DNA of 64,000 nt from Pseudomonas oryzagri (GTDB lineage: Bacteria; Pseudomonadota; Gammaproteobacteria; Pseudomonadales; Pseudomonadaceae), in the NCBI RefSeq assembly GCF_020831405.1, contig NZ_JAJHPU010000041.1:1-64000 (forward strand). The letters are read 5' to 3'. Both the position numbers and the translations under genes were made by a program. Of this stretch, positions 52,930-61,584 are shown in pieces (the stretch's first letter is position 1; every line of letters begins with the position of its first letter). The notes below the pieces were generated by a model. That model was not told the DNA's origin, searched no databases, and was given only the letters and a program-made list of their open reading frames with translations.

Positions 52930-53190
52930 ATGTCGTTCCGCGCCGCCGCCCTGATCGGGGTCTGCCTGCTGCTCGCTGCCTGCAACAAGGTCAATCAGGA
53001 AAACTTCTCCAAGATCCGCGCCGGCATGCCCAAGGCCGAGGTCGAGCGCCTGCTCGGCCAGCCCACCGAGTGCGCCGGTGCCCTGGGCTTCGCCAGCTGC
53101 ACCTGGGGCGAGGAAGCCAAGGGCCCCTTCGTCAGCATCCAGTTCGGCGACGACAAGGTGCTGATCTACTCCGGCAAGGGGCTCAAGTAA
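52930..53190 (+). CDS. small lipoprotein, SmpA/OmlA-like
   Basis: An 86-residue lipoprotein. The lipobox LLAAC gives a lipidated Cys at about residue 18. The mature part, IRAGMPKAEVERLLGQPTEC, is the short SmpA/OmlA-like (BamE-like) motif also seen in DUF3862. CAGGAG precedes the ATG. It is likely anchored to the outer membrane. Function unknown. Confidence 0.83.
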   Translation: MSFRAAALIGVCLLLAACNKVNQENFSKIRAGMPKAEVERLLGQPTECAGALGFASCTWGEEAKGPFVSIQFGDDKVLIYSGKGLK

Positions 53191-53297
53191 GGTCTCCCCG
53201 CCGCGCCGCCGCCCGTCCGGGCGCGGCGCCCACCCGGCCAGGCGCCGCGCCAGCCGCGCGCCCCAGACCGCTTCCTCGCGCAAACCGCGCCAGGCGC

Positions 53298-53600
53298 TCA
53301 TCGCCGATACCACAGGCGGAACAGCCCCGCCGCCAGCAACAGGCCGATCTGCGCCAGGGCCGCGCACAGCTCCAGAAAGCTGCGCACCGAGGGATTGCGG
53401 GCGGCGTGGACCGCTCCGGTCAGACCGTTCCAGAAGGCTTCCGGCACCAGCGTCAGACTCAGCCAGGCCAGCGGCTTGCCGCTGAGCAGCAGAGCCTTGA
53501 TCAGCTCGAACTGGCCGAGCATCAACAGGACGACCAGCAGCAACCCGGCGAGCACCAGGCCGAAGGCGAAGCAGGCGGAAAACCGCAGCAGCGTGCGCAT
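53298..53600 (-). CDS. hypothetical membrane protein downstream of creD
   Basis: A 100-residue protein with two hydrophobic segments (FGLVLAGLLLVVLLMLGQF near the N-terminus, CAALAQIGLLLAAGLFRLW at the C-terminus) separated by an amphipathic loop. It starts 45 bp after creD on the same strand, and a small hypothetical gene also follows creD in P. aeruginosa, so it is probably part of the cre operon. No family recognised. Confidence 0.75.
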   Translation of the reverse strand: MRTLLRFSACFAFGLVLAGLLLVVLLMLGQFELIKALLLSGKPLAWLSLTLVPEAFWNGLTGAVHAARNPSVRSFLELCAALAQIGLLLAAGLFRLWYRR

Positions 53601-53645
53601 GGGGGATTCTCCCGAACGGGCGCGGCGGCACCGCGCCCGTATCGA

Positions 53646-55016
53646 TCACAGGATGGCGGTGGGGGTGGCGACGGGGTTGGCGGCGGCCGGCTTGCCGAGG
53701 CCGTACCAGTCCAGCTTGCGGGTCAGCAGCATGAAGCAGGCGAGCAGGCCGAAGACCAGCAGCGAGCCCATCAGCAGCGCGTAGTCCTCGGCGCTGAGCA
53801 GGGCGTAGAGCATCGCGTAGAGCACGCCGAGCCCGCCGGCAAAGCCCGCGCCGCGCCAGGCGCTGTGCAGCACGTGGCCGACGTAGAAACCGATCAGCAG
53901 CACGCAGGCGGTCGCGGCCAGCAAGTAGGCGAAGGCGAAGGCCAGGTGCTCGGCGAGCGACAGCAGCAGCAGGTAGAACAGCGCCAGGGCCAGGCCGACC
54001 AGGCCGTACTGCACCGGGTGCACGGCCAGGCGCTTGAGCACCTCGAACAGGAAGAAGCCGGCGAAGGTGAGGACGATGAACAGCAGGGCGTATTTGATGG
54101 CGCGCTCGCTCTTCAGGTACTGGTCGACCGGGTCGACGAAGCCGACGCCGAAGTGGCGCTCGTTGAAGCTCGCGCACTCGCGGCTGCTGGCGCAGCGCTG
54201 CAGCGCTTCCTCGAGGTTGGTGGCGAAGAAGCTGGTCTGCCAGCGGGCGCGGAAGCCGTCGGCGCTCACCTCGCGCTCGACCGGCAGGTAGTCGCCGATG
54301 AAGCTCGGGTGCGGCCAGTCGGCGCGCAGCTCGACGCGGCTTTCGCGGCCGACCGGCGTGACGGCGAACTGGCCGGTGCCCTGCAGCTCCAGATCGAAGG
54401 CGAACTCCAGGCGCTGCGCGCGGCTGGCGTCCAGCGCGGCCAGCGGCGCGTGCACGCCGGCGCCGAGCAGCGGCTCGGCCGAGCCCGGTTGGAAGGCGAT
54501 GCGCTGCTCGCCCAGGCGCAGCTCGAGGGCGTTGCGGATGCCGCGGATGTCGCTGATGCCGACGGCCAGGAAGGGCGCCTCGAAGCGGTAGTCGGCGAAG
54601 TCCTCGGCGATGCCGAGCTGCTCGGGCAGGGCGAAGTGGCCGCTGATGCGATTGCTGCTCTGGTACAGGCGCGCCTGGTAGATGCCGCGCGCGCGCAGCT
54701 CGGTGCCGATGGCGCCGTCCAGGGCGAAGCGTTCGGGCAGGAAGTACAGGCGACCGCGCTGCTCGCGCTCCTCCAGGTAGCGCTCGCCGCTGGTGGGGTG
54801 GGTGGTCCAGCTGCGCACGGTCTTGCGGTAGGGCACCACCAGCAGCGGGCCGGTGAGCTGCTGGCTGTGGCTGGACGAGCGCGCGATGTCTTCCACCACG
54901 CGGTCGCGCAGCGCCTGGCGCTCCTCCACCAGGCCGCCGATCATCAACAGCGGAATCGTCAGCAGCAGGATCAGCAGCGCGATGGCGCCGAGTTTGAAGC
55001 CAAGGGATCGGATCAT
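53646..55016 (-). CDS. creD: inner membrane protein CreD
   Basis: A 456-residue inner-membrane protein of the CreD family with one N-terminal helix (LGFKLGAIALLILLLTIPLL), a large periplasmic domain (residues about 40-290) and a C-terminal cluster of helices. Motifs IGGLVEERQALRDRVVEDIA, FIGDYLPVEREVS and YLKSERAIKYALLFIVLTF fit the family. CreD expression is driven by CreBC upon inhibition of penicillin-binding proteins and affects envelope integrity and biofilm. A CreB-type tag lies 68 bp upstream. Confidence 0.93.
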   Translation of the reverse strand: MIRSLGFKLGAIALLILLLTIPLLMIGGLVEERQALRDRVVEDIARSSSHSQQLTGPLLVVPYRKTVRSWTTHPTSGERYLEEREQRGRLYFLPERFALDGAIGTELRARGIYQARLYQSSNRISGHFALPEQLGIAEDFADYRFEAPFLAVGISDIRGIRNALELRLGEQRIAFQPGSAEPLLGAGVHAPLAALDASRAQRLEFAFDLELQGTGQFAVTPVGRESRVELRADWPHPSFIGDYLPVEREVSADGFRARWQTSFFATNLEEALQRCASSRECASFNERHFGVGFVDPVDQYLKSERAIKYALLFIVLTFAGFFLFEVLKRLAVHPVQYGLVGLALALFYLLLLSLAEHLAFAFAYLLAATACVLLIGFYVGHVLHSAWRGAGFAGGLGVLYAMLYALLSAEDYALLMGSLLVFGLLACFMLLTRKLDWYGLGKPAAANPVATPTAIL

Positions 55017-55084
55017 GACCAGTCTCCAGTCGGTTCGGACGAAGCCAGTCTGGCGGGCCAGGATGGGGACGCCGTGTCCGAAAC

Positions 55085-55100
55085 GTGGAGACTGTGTGGA
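55085..55100 (-). promoter_or_regulatory. CreB-type tag upstream of creD
   Basis: On the minus strand TCCACACAGTCTCCAC, two TCCAC units with a 6-bp spacer. The E. coli/Aeromonas cre/blr tag is TTCAC-N6-TTCAC, so each unit differs in one base. Confidence 0.6.
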
Positions 55101-55151
55101 GAGTGCGTGGTGGCGGTCGGGCGCGCCGGGTGCAGGCGGCGCGTCGCGACG

Positions 55152-55583
55152 CTAGCCGCGGATGTACTGCTCCAGCTGGTGGATCATCGCGTCCTGCTCG
55201 GCGAGCACTTCCTTGACCAGGTTGCCCACCGAGAGCATGCCGACCAGCTTGCCGTCGTCGATCACCGGCAGGTGGCGCAGGTGGCCGCGGCCCATCAGGC
55301 GCAGGCAGTCGCGGGTGGTTTGCGTGGAGGTCACGCTGATCACCGGCGCGGCCATGATCATGCTCACCGGCGTGCCCACCGAGGAGCGGCCCTTGAGCAC
55401 CATCTTGCGCGCGTAGTCGCGCTCGCTGACGATGCCGACCACCTGGTCGCCCTCGGTGACGATCAGGGCGCCGATGTTCTTTTCCGCCATCAATTGCAGG
55501 GCCTGCAGCACCGTGGCCGTGGGCGCGATGGTGTAGATGTCCTGGTTGGGCTTGGCGCTGAGCATTTGCGCGACTGTTCTCAT
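55152..55583 (-). CDS. CBS-domain protein
   Basis: A 143-residue protein consisting of two CBS motifs (a Bateman module): TVLQALQLMAEKNIGALIVTEGDQVVGIVSERDYARK and RDCLRLMGRGHLRHLPVID are the key blocks. Such stand-alone proteins bind adenine nucleotides and regulate partners. GAGGAAGC precedes the ATG at 55583. It lies between creC and creD on the same strand, with 207 and 135 bp gaps, so its presence inside the cre cluster may be incidental. Confidence 0.9.
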   Translation of the reverse strand: MRTVAQMLSAKPNQDIYTIAPTATVLQALQLMAEKNIGALIVTEGDQVVGIVSERDYARKMVLKGRSSVGTPVSMIMAAPVISVTSTQTTRDCLRLMGRGHLRHLPVIDDGKLVGMLSVGNLVKEVLAEQDAMIHQLEQYIRG

Positions 55584-55790
55584 GCTTCCTCCGATCTCTG
55601 ATTCCGGCCGGCCGTGACGGGCGACTGCGGCTTGTGTAGCGATGACGATCTGCAAGCAAGTTTCCTGCCGGCGCGCACCATCTGCCGCCCGCCGCAGAGC
55701 GGGCCGCTTGGCGGCGCGCCTTGGCGGATATTTAACCCATCCCGCGTCGCGTTGCACCAGGTCATGCGTTGCCGGGTATGTGGGGGTCGC

Positions 55791-57215
55791 TCAGGCCGCC
55801 GGTAGGGAGAGGCGCGCCTCCACGCCGCCGACCACGTTGGCCAGGGCCAGCGCACCCTGGTGAAGATCGGCCACTTCCTGCACGAAGTTTAGGCCCAGCC
55901 CGGTGCTCTTGCGCCCGCTGGCCGGGCGCGGCAGCGAGTAGAAGCGCTCGGTCAGGCGCGGCAGGGCGTAGTCGGGAATCGCTGGCCCCTCGTTGAACAC
56001 CCGCAGCTCGACCCGGCCGTCGTGCGCCCCCGCGGACAGCCGCAGGCGGCCGCCGGGCGGGGCGAAGTCGAGGGCGTTGTCGAGCAGGTTGGCCAGCGCC
56101 TGGCGCAGCAGGAAGCGTTCGCCGCGCACGCACAGGCCGGGCGGCAGGGCGTTGTCCACCGTCAGGCCGGCGGCGGCGATACGCGCCGCCTGGCTCTGCA
56201 GCAGCTCCTCGACCAGCGCGTGCAGGTCCACCGCCACGCGCTCCTCGAGGCCCTGGCGCTGCTCGACCTGGGCCAGGCGCAGCAGGCGCTCGGCGAGCTG
56301 TTCCAGGCGCGCGCCCTCGTTGGCGATGTTGGCGACGAAGCGGCGACGCTGCTCGGCGGGCATCTCGCCCTCGAGCAGTTCGGCGGCGCCGCGGATCGCC
56401 GCCAGCGGGCTCTTCAGCTCGTGGGTCAGGGTATGCACGTAGCGCTCGACGTAGGCCTTGCCCTCCAGCTCGGTGCGCATCTTCGCCACCGCCTCGGCCA
56501 GCTGCGCCAGTTCGCCGCCGCGCAGCTGCGGCAGCTCGGCGCGCTGCCCGGCGCTGACCGCACCGGCGTAGCGGGTCAGCCGGCGCAGCGAGGCGCTCAG
56601 CCACCAGGACAGCAGCGCGCCGACCAGCAGGCCGAGCGCCAGCAGGCCGCCGCCGAGCCAGGCCAGGCGCCGCTCGGAGCGTTCGATGTAGGGCTGCAGC
56701 GAACGGTTGGGCTTGGCCACCGAGACCACGCCGATGATCCGCTCGCCGTCGCGGATCGGCGCCGCCACGTACATCACCGAGCTGTCCGGGTCCTGCGGGT
56801 CCTCCGCGGTGGAGCGCGCGCCGTACTGGCCGCGCAGGGTCAGGTAGACGTCGTTCCAGCGCGAGTAGTCCTCGCCGACCGCCTGGCCGCTGGAGTCGAG
56901 CAGCACGACGCCGCGCGCGTCGGTGACGTAGATGCGGTGGTTGACCGCGCTCTTGGTCACCCCCCAGATCTGCGCCTGCGGCCGGCGCTGGCCGTAGGCG
57001 CGCAGCACCTCGGGCAGGCGGCCCTGGCCGAGGGTGCCGGCGCGCAGCTCGTCGCGCAGCAGCTCGGCGAGCAGGTTGGCGGTGTCGACCAGGGTTTCCT
57101 CGGTGCTCTGCCGCACGCCGGGGCGGATCTCGTCGCGCACCGTGCCGAGCACGAACCAGCCGGCCAGGCCGACGAACAGGAAGTAGACCAAGAAGATGCG
57201 GATCCCCAGCGGCAT
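55791..57215 (-). CDS. creC: sensor histidine kinase CreC
   Basis: A 474-residue kinase with an N-terminal helix (RIFLVYFLFVGLAGWFVLG), a periplasmic sensor of about 150 residues, a second helix (GGGLLALGLLVGALLSWWLS), HAMP, the H-box HELKSPLAAIRGAAELLEG and an ATPase domain with NLLDNALDF and GLGLNFVQEV. It overlaps creB by one base. In P. aeruginosa CreBC responds to PBP4 inhibition. Confidence 0.94.
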   Translation of the reverse strand: MPLGIRIFLVYFLFVGLAGWFVLGTVRDEIRPGVRQSTEETLVDTANLLAELLRDELRAGTLGQGRLPEVLRAYGQRRPQAQIWGVTKSAVNHRIYVTDARGVVLLDSSGQAVGEDYSRWNDVYLTLRGQYGARSTAEDPQDPDSSVMYVAAPIRDGERIIGVVSVAKPNRSLQPYIERSERRLAWLGGGLLALGLLVGALLSWWLSASLRRLTRYAGAVSAGQRAELPQLRGGELAQLAEAVAKMRTELEGKAYVERYVHTLTHELKSPLAAIRGAAELLEGEMPAEQRRRFVANIANEGARLEQLAERLLRLAQVEQRQGLEERVAVDLHALVEELLQSQAARIAAAGLTVDNALPPGLCVRGERFLLRQALANLLDNALDFAPPGGRLRLSAGAHDGRVELRVFNEGPAIPDYALPRLTERFYSLPRPASGRKSTGLGLNFVQEVADLHQGALALANVVGGVEARLSLPAA

Positions 57216-57913
57216 CAGCTCAATCTCAGGCTGTAGCCCAGGCCGCGGTGGGTCTGGATCGGCTCGGCGTCGGCGGCGACCTGGCGCAGCTTGGCGCGCA
57301 GGCTCTTGATGTGGCTGTCGACGTTGCGCTCGTAGCCGGCCTCGCGGGCCACGCCGCAGGCGTCGAGCAGCTGCTCGCGGGAGAACACCCGCTCCGGCTG
57401 GCCGAGCAGCGCCTCGAGCAGGCGGAACTCGTGGCGGGTGAGGGCCAGCGGCTGGCCGTGGTAGTGGATCTGCACGCGCGCGGCGTCGAGGCGGAACGGC
57501 CCGCGCTGCTCCTGCGCGGTGACCGGTGCGGCGGCCGGTGCGGCCGGGCGCGGCGCCACGCGCTTGAGGATGGCGCGCACCCGCGCCGCCACCTCGCGCG
57601 GGCTGAACGGCTTGACCACGTAGTCGTCGGCGCCGATCTCCAGGCCCACCACGCGGTCGATCTCGGCGTCGCGTGCGGTGAGGAAGATCACCGGCACCTC
57701 GGAGAAGCGGCGCAGGCGCCGGCAGGCTTCGAAGCCGCTGATGTCCGGCAGGCCGACGTCGAGGATCAAGAGGTCGGCCGGGCTGGCGGCCTGCAACGCC
57801 AGCGCCGCCTCGCCGAGGGTCAGCCAGGTGGTGGCGAAGCCCTCGGCCTGCAGGGCGTAGACCAGGGTGTCGGCGATGGCGGCTTCGTCTTCGACGATGA
57901 GGATGTGCGACAT
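57215..57913 (-). CDS. creB: response regulator CreB
   Basis: A 232-residue OmpR/PhoB-type regulator. Receiver: ILIVEDEAAIADTL, phospho-Asp in LLILDVGLPDISG, the Lys in DDYVVKPFSPRE. The C-terminal winged helix contains LTRHEFRLLEALLGQPERVF and YERNVDSHIKSLRAKLR. It is the first gene of the cre cluster in this orientation. Confidence 0.95.
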   Translation of the reverse strand: MSHILIVEDEAAIADTLVYALQAEGFATTWLTLGEAALALQAASPADLLILDVGLPDISGFEACRRLRRFSEVPVIFLTARDAEIDRVVGLEIGADDYVVKPFSPREVAARVRAILKRVAPRPAAPAAAPVTAQEQRGPFRLDAARVQIHYHGQPLALTRHEFRLLEALLGQPERVFSREQLLDACGVAREAGYERNVDSHIKSLRAKLRQVAADAEPIQTHRGLGYSLRLS

Positions 57914-58093
57914 GGCGTCCGTGCGGGCAAAAAAAGGGGATGCCCCACGGTGCAGCAGGCGGGCGCGGGCGTCAATCCACGTGCCGTGCGCCGTGTCCCG
58001 GACGGGCCGGCGCTCCGGGATTGCCCGGCGGCCCCAGGTTACTTCTAGAATGACGGGCGATCACAACACTCTCGAACACGGATGGAGAATCAC

Positions 58094-58945
58094 ATGCTCA
58101 CCCCCTCGCGTCTGGGCCTCGTCGTCGGCGGCCTCTTCCTGGCCAGCATCGTCCTCGGCAGCTTCTACACGGTCGACGAGAAGGAGCGCGGCGTCGTGCT
58201 GCGCAACGGCGCCCTGGTCGGCATCGCCGAGCCGGGCCTGGCCTTCAAGCTGCCGATCTTCGAGAAGGTCAAGTTCATCAGCGTGCAGAACAACACCGTG
58301 CGCTACGACAACCTGCAGGCCTACAGCAAGGACCAGCAGGCCGCCGGGCTCAACGTGTCGGTCTCCTGGCACGTCGAACCCGGCCAGGTCGCCGACCTGT
58401 ACCGCGGCTACGGCGATCTCGACACCATGGTCGCGCGGCTGATCAGCCGCCAGGTGCCGACCCAGGTGGAGAACGTGTTCGGCCGCTACACGGCGATCAA
58501 CGCGGTGCAGAACCGCGGCCAGTTCGTCGCCGACATCTCCGCGGCGATCAAGGCGGAGGTCAAGGGGCCGGTGGTGATCGACAGCGTGCAGATCGAGAAC
58601 ATCGACTTCTCCGACGCCTACGAGAAGTCCATCGAGGAACGCATGCGCGCCGAGGTGCAGGTCAAGACTCGCGAGCAGATGCTCGCCACCGAGAAGGTCC
58701 AGGCCGATATCCGCGTCACCCAGGCCAAGGCCGAGGCCGAGGCCAAGCTCGCCCAGGCGCGCGCCGACGCCGAGGCCACCCGCCTGCGCGGCGAGGCCGA
58801 GGCGACGGCGATCCGCGCCCGCGCCGAGGCGCTGTCCAGCAACCAGAACCTGGTCGAGCTGACCAAGGCCGAACGCTGGAACGGCGTGCTGCCGACCACC
58901 GTGCTGCCGGACAACGGCGTGCCGTTCATCGACGCGCGGCGCTGA
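58094..58945 (+). CDS. SPFH/prohibitin-family membrane protein
   Basis: A 283-residue protein with one N-terminal membrane helix (LGLVVGGLFLASIVLGSFY), an SPFH (band 7) domain from about residue 25 (EKERGVVLRNGALVGIAEPG), and a long C-terminal coiled-coil rich in Ala, Glu and Arg (AEAEAKLAQARADAEATRLR). It resembles bacterial prohibitin/HflC-like proteins that form membrane rings. The ATG at 58094 is preferred because GGAG lies at 58085-58088, inside the codons of a possible earlier ATG at 58082. TAGAAT at 58046-58051 may be its -10. It stands as a single gene. Confidence 0.9.
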   Translation: MLTPSRLGLVVGGLFLASIVLGSFYTVDEKERGVVLRNGALVGIAEPGLAFKLPIFEKVKFISVQNNTVRYDNLQAYSKDQQAAGLNVSVSWHVEPGQVADLYRGYGDLDTMVARLISRQVPTQVENVFGRYTAINAVQNRGQFVADISAAIKAEVKGPVVIDSVQIENIDFSDAYEKSIEERMRAEVQVKTREQMLATEKVQADIRVTQAKAEAEAKLAQARADAEATRLRGEAEATAIRARAEALSSNQNLVELTKAERWNGVLPTTVLPDNGVPFIDARR

Positions 58946-58951
58946 ACGCGC

Positions 58952-58977
58952 GGGGCGGGTCGCGCACGACCCGCCCC
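58952..58977. terminator. bidirectional hairpin between SPFH and transporter genes
   Basis: Perfect 11-bp stem GGGGCGGGTCG (58952-58962) / CGACCCGCCCC (58967-58977) between two convergent genes; no T run. Confidence 0.55.
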
Positions 58978-58991
58978 GGCAAGCGCCTCGC

Positions 58992-60389
58992 TTAGAACAG
59001 GCCGAGGCTGTGCAGGAACATCAGCGCAATTGCCAGCGGGGTGATCCAGCGGATCGCCAGCCACCACAGGCCGAAGGCGCCGGACTGGTCGAGGCCGAGC
59101 GCCTGCGCGGCGATGGCGCGCTTCATCACCCAGCCGGTGAACAGCACGGTGAACAGCCCGCCGAGCGGCATCATCAGGTTGCTGGTCAGGAAGTCGAGGC
59201 CGTCGAAGAAGGTCTTGCCGAACAGGGTGACCTCGCTCCAGTGGTTGAACGACAGCACCGAGCCAAGGCTCAGCAGCCACACCGCCGCGCCGCTGAGCAG
59301 CACCGCCTTGACCCGGCCCATGCCGAAGCGCTCGCCCAGCCAGGCGATGGTCGGCTCGCTCAGCGAAATGGTCGAGGTCAGCGCGGCCAGCGCCAGCATG
59401 ACGAAGAACAGCCCGCCGAACAGCGCGCCCAGCGGCATCTGGCCGAAGGCGATCGGCAGGGTGACGAACACCAGGCCCGGACCGGAGCCCGGCTCCATGC
59501 CGTTGGCGAACACCAGCGGGAAGATCGCCAGGCCGGCGAGCAGCGCCACCGTGGTATCGGTCGCGGCCACCATCAGCGAGGTGCGCACGATCGAGGTGCC
59601 GGCCGGCAGGTAGGAGCCGTAGGCCATCATCGCGCCGCTGGCCAGGCTCAGGGTGAAGAAGGCATGGCCGAGGGCGATCAGCACGCCCTTGCCGGTCAGC
59701 TTGCTGAAGTCCGGAGCGAACAGGAACTCCACCGCCTGCATGAAGTGCCCGGTGGTGGCGGCATAGCCGACCAGCACCAGCAGGATCAGGAACAGCCCCG
59801 GCATCATGAAGCGCAGCGAGCGTTCCAGGCCGTCGCGCACGCCGAAGGCGACGATGCCCAAGGTCAGCAGCAGCACGAAGCTGCCGTAGGCGGTCAGCCT
59901 CCAGGGATCGGCGAGCAGGGTGTTGAACAGCGCGCCGCTGCTCTCGGCATTCAGGCCGACGAAGCTGCCGCTCAGCGCCGCCGGGGTGTAGGCCACCGTC
60001 CAGCCGGCGATCACCGCGTAGTAGCTGAGCACCAGGAAGCCGGTGAGCACCGCCAGGCTGCCGATGCGCCGCCAGTGCCGGCTGGCGCCGGCCTCGCGCG
60101 CCACCGCGGCGATGGCGCCCTCGGGGTTGGCGCGCCCGCGCCGGCCGATCATCACCTCGGCCATCAGCAGCGGGATGCCGATGGCCAGGATGCAGGCCAG
60201 GTAGACCAGCACGAAGGCGCCGCCGCCGTTCTGCCCGGTGATATAGGGGAACTTCCAGATGTTGCCCAGGCCGACCGCCGAGCCGGTGGCGGCGAGGAAG
60301 AATACCCAGCGCGACGACCACTGGCCGCGGCCGGCCTCGCTGCGGATGGAACCGGCGATGGCGCCGGCGGCGATGCTCTCTTGACTCAT
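58992..60389 (-). CDS. NSS-family sodium-dependent amino acid transporter
   Basis: A 465-residue neurotransmitter:sodium symporter. The first helix has ATGSAVGLGNIWKFPYITG, the conserved Na+/substrate-binding motif, followed by GQNGGGAFVLVYLA. About 12 helices are visible. Bacterial members carry tryptophan, tyrosine or leucine with Na+. It lies downstream of the leucine-type dehydrogenase and the indolepyruvate oxidoreductase on the same strand, so import of branched-chain or aromatic amino acids for this pathway is plausible. Confidence 0.92.
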   Translation of the reverse strand: MSQESIAAGAIAGSIRSEAGRGQWSSRWVFFLAATGSAVGLGNIWKFPYITGQNGGGAFVLVYLACILAIGIPLLMAEVMIGRRGRANPEGAIAAVAREAGASRHWRRIGSLAVLTGFLVLSYYAVIAGWTVAYTPAALSGSFVGLNAESSGALFNTLLADPWRLTAYGSFVLLLTLGIVAFGVRDGLERSLRFMMPGLFLILLVLVGYAATTGHFMQAVEFLFAPDFSKLTGKGVLIALGHAFFTLSLASGAMMAYGSYLPAGTSIVRTSLMVAATDTTVALLAGLAIFPLVFANGMEPGSGPGLVFVTLPIAFGQMPLGALFGGLFFVMLALAALTSTISLSEPTIAWLGERFGMGRVKAVLLSGAAVWLLSLGSVLSFNHWSEVTLFGKTFFDGLDFLTSNLMMPLGGLFTVLFTGWVMKRAIAAQALGLDQSGAFGLWWLAIRWITPLAIALMFLHSLGLF

Positions 60390-60428
60390 GGGCTTGCCCT
60401 CATTGTTGTTGTCGATGAATCAGGAACA

Positions 60429-60450
60429 GGGGGCGTTCAAAAGCGCCCCC
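60429..60450 (-). terminator. hairpin between leucine-type dehydrogenase and transporter
   Basis: GGGGGCG (60429-60435) / CGCCCCC (60444-60450), 8 bp after the dehydrogenase stop on the minus strand. The T content after the stem is low; termination may be partial. Confidence 0.5.
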
Positions 60451-60457
60451 GGGGACA

Positions 60458-61501
60458 TCAGCGGCCGGCCTGCAGGCGCTCGCGTGCCAGGCGGTCGGCG
60501 ATCGCCGTGGTTGTGGCGCCCTCGGCGTCGGCGCGGGCGAAGATCTCCGCCAGGGTCGCGCCGATGCCGTCGAGGTGCGCCCGCAGCTCGGCCGGGGTGG
60601 CGTCGCCGCGCTGGAAGGCGACGTCGATGATGCCGCCGGCGTTGATCGCGTAGTCCGGCGCGTACAGGCAGCCGCGGCTACGCAGCTCCTCGGCCAGTTC
60701 CGGGCTGGCCAGCTGGTTGTTGGCGGCGCCGGCGATCACCGGCGCGCGCAGCGCCTCGAGGGTCTGCGGGTTGACGATGGCGCCGAGGGCGCAGGGGGCG
60801 AACACGTCGACGTCGAGGCCGTAGATGTCCTGCTGGCGCACGGCGTGGGCGCCCAGCTGGTCGACCGCGCGCTGCACGTTGGCGGCGACGATATCGGTGA
60901 CGAACAGCTCGGCGCCGGCCTCGTGCAGGTGGCGGGCGAGGCCGAAGCCGACCTGGCCGACGCCCTGGATCGCTACCTTGAGGCCCTTGAGCTCGTCGCG
61001 GCCGAGGCGATGGCGCACCGCGGCCTGGAGGCCGACGAACACGCCGTAGGCGGTGGAGGGCGACGGGTCGCCATTGAAGCCCTCGCGCGCCTCGGCGCCG
61101 GCGACGTGGCGGGTGCGGCGGGCCATCAGCTGCATCTCGGCCACCCCGGTACCGGAATCGGCGGCGCTGATGTAGCGCCCGCCGAGGCTGTCGACGAACG
61201 CACCCATGGCCTCGAACAGCGCGTCGCTCTTGCCGCGGTGCGGGTCGCCGATGATCACCGCCTTGCCGCCGCCGAGCGGCAGGTTGGCCAGCGCCGACTT
61301 GTAGGTCATGCCGCGCGACAGGCGCAGCACGTCGCGCAGCGCCTCCTCGTCGCTGGCGTAGGACCACATGCGGCAGCCACCGAGGGCCGGGCCGCGGGTG
61401 GTGTCGTGGATGGCGATGATGGCCTTCAGGCCGCTGGCCTTGTCGTGGCCGAAGACCACCTGTTCGTGCTGGTCGAATTCCGGGTGGGAGAACACGGGCA
61501 T
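60458..61501 (-). CDS. leucine/phenylalanine-type amino acid dehydrogenase
   Basis: A 347-residue Glu/Leu/Phe/Val dehydrogenase that converts an amino acid to the 2-oxoacid with NAD. The catalytic Lys lies in [10 protein letters not shown], the substrate segment is [11 protein letters not shown], the NAD motif is [13 protein letters not shown] and the C-terminus has [16 protein letters not shown]. It resembles leucine dehydrogenase (ldh) of P. aeruginosa. It precedes an NSS transporter and follows a 2-oxoacid:ferredoxin oxidoreductase on the same strand, which would use its product. Whether Leu or an aromatic amino acid is preferred is not visible. Confidence 0.9.
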   Translation of the reverse strand: MPVFSHPEFDQHEQVVFGHDKASGLKAIIAIHDTTRGPALGGCRMWSYASDEEALRDVLRLSRGMTYKSALANLPLGGGKAVIIGDPHRGKSDALFEAMGAFVDSLGGRYISAADSGTGVAEMQLMARRTRHVAGAEAREGFNGDPSPSTAYGVFVGLQAAVRHRLGRDELKGLKVAIQGVGQVGFGLARHLHEAGAELFVTDIVAANVQRAVDQLGAHAVRQQDIYGLDVDVFAPCALGAIVNPQTLEALRAPVIAGAANNQLASPELAEELRSRGCLYAPDYAINAGGIIDVAFQRGDATPAELRAHLDGIGATLAEIFARADAEGATTTAIADRLARERLQAGR

Positions 61502-61538
61502 CGGATTACCTCGGTTTTTTCTGGTTGTCTGGAGGCAG

Positions 61539-61561
61539 CCCTCTCCCGTGGCGGGAGAGGG
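61539..61561. repeat. hairpin between oxidoreductase and leucine-type dehydrogenase
   Basis: Perfect 10-bp arms CCCTCTCCCG (61539-61548) / CGGGAGAGGG (61552-61561) in the 83-bp gap, a repeat type commonly seen between bacterial genes. It may end the oxidoreductase transcript or act as an attenuator. Confidence 0.6.
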
Positions 61562-61584
61562 GGAAGGGGAAATGACGGGAAGGC

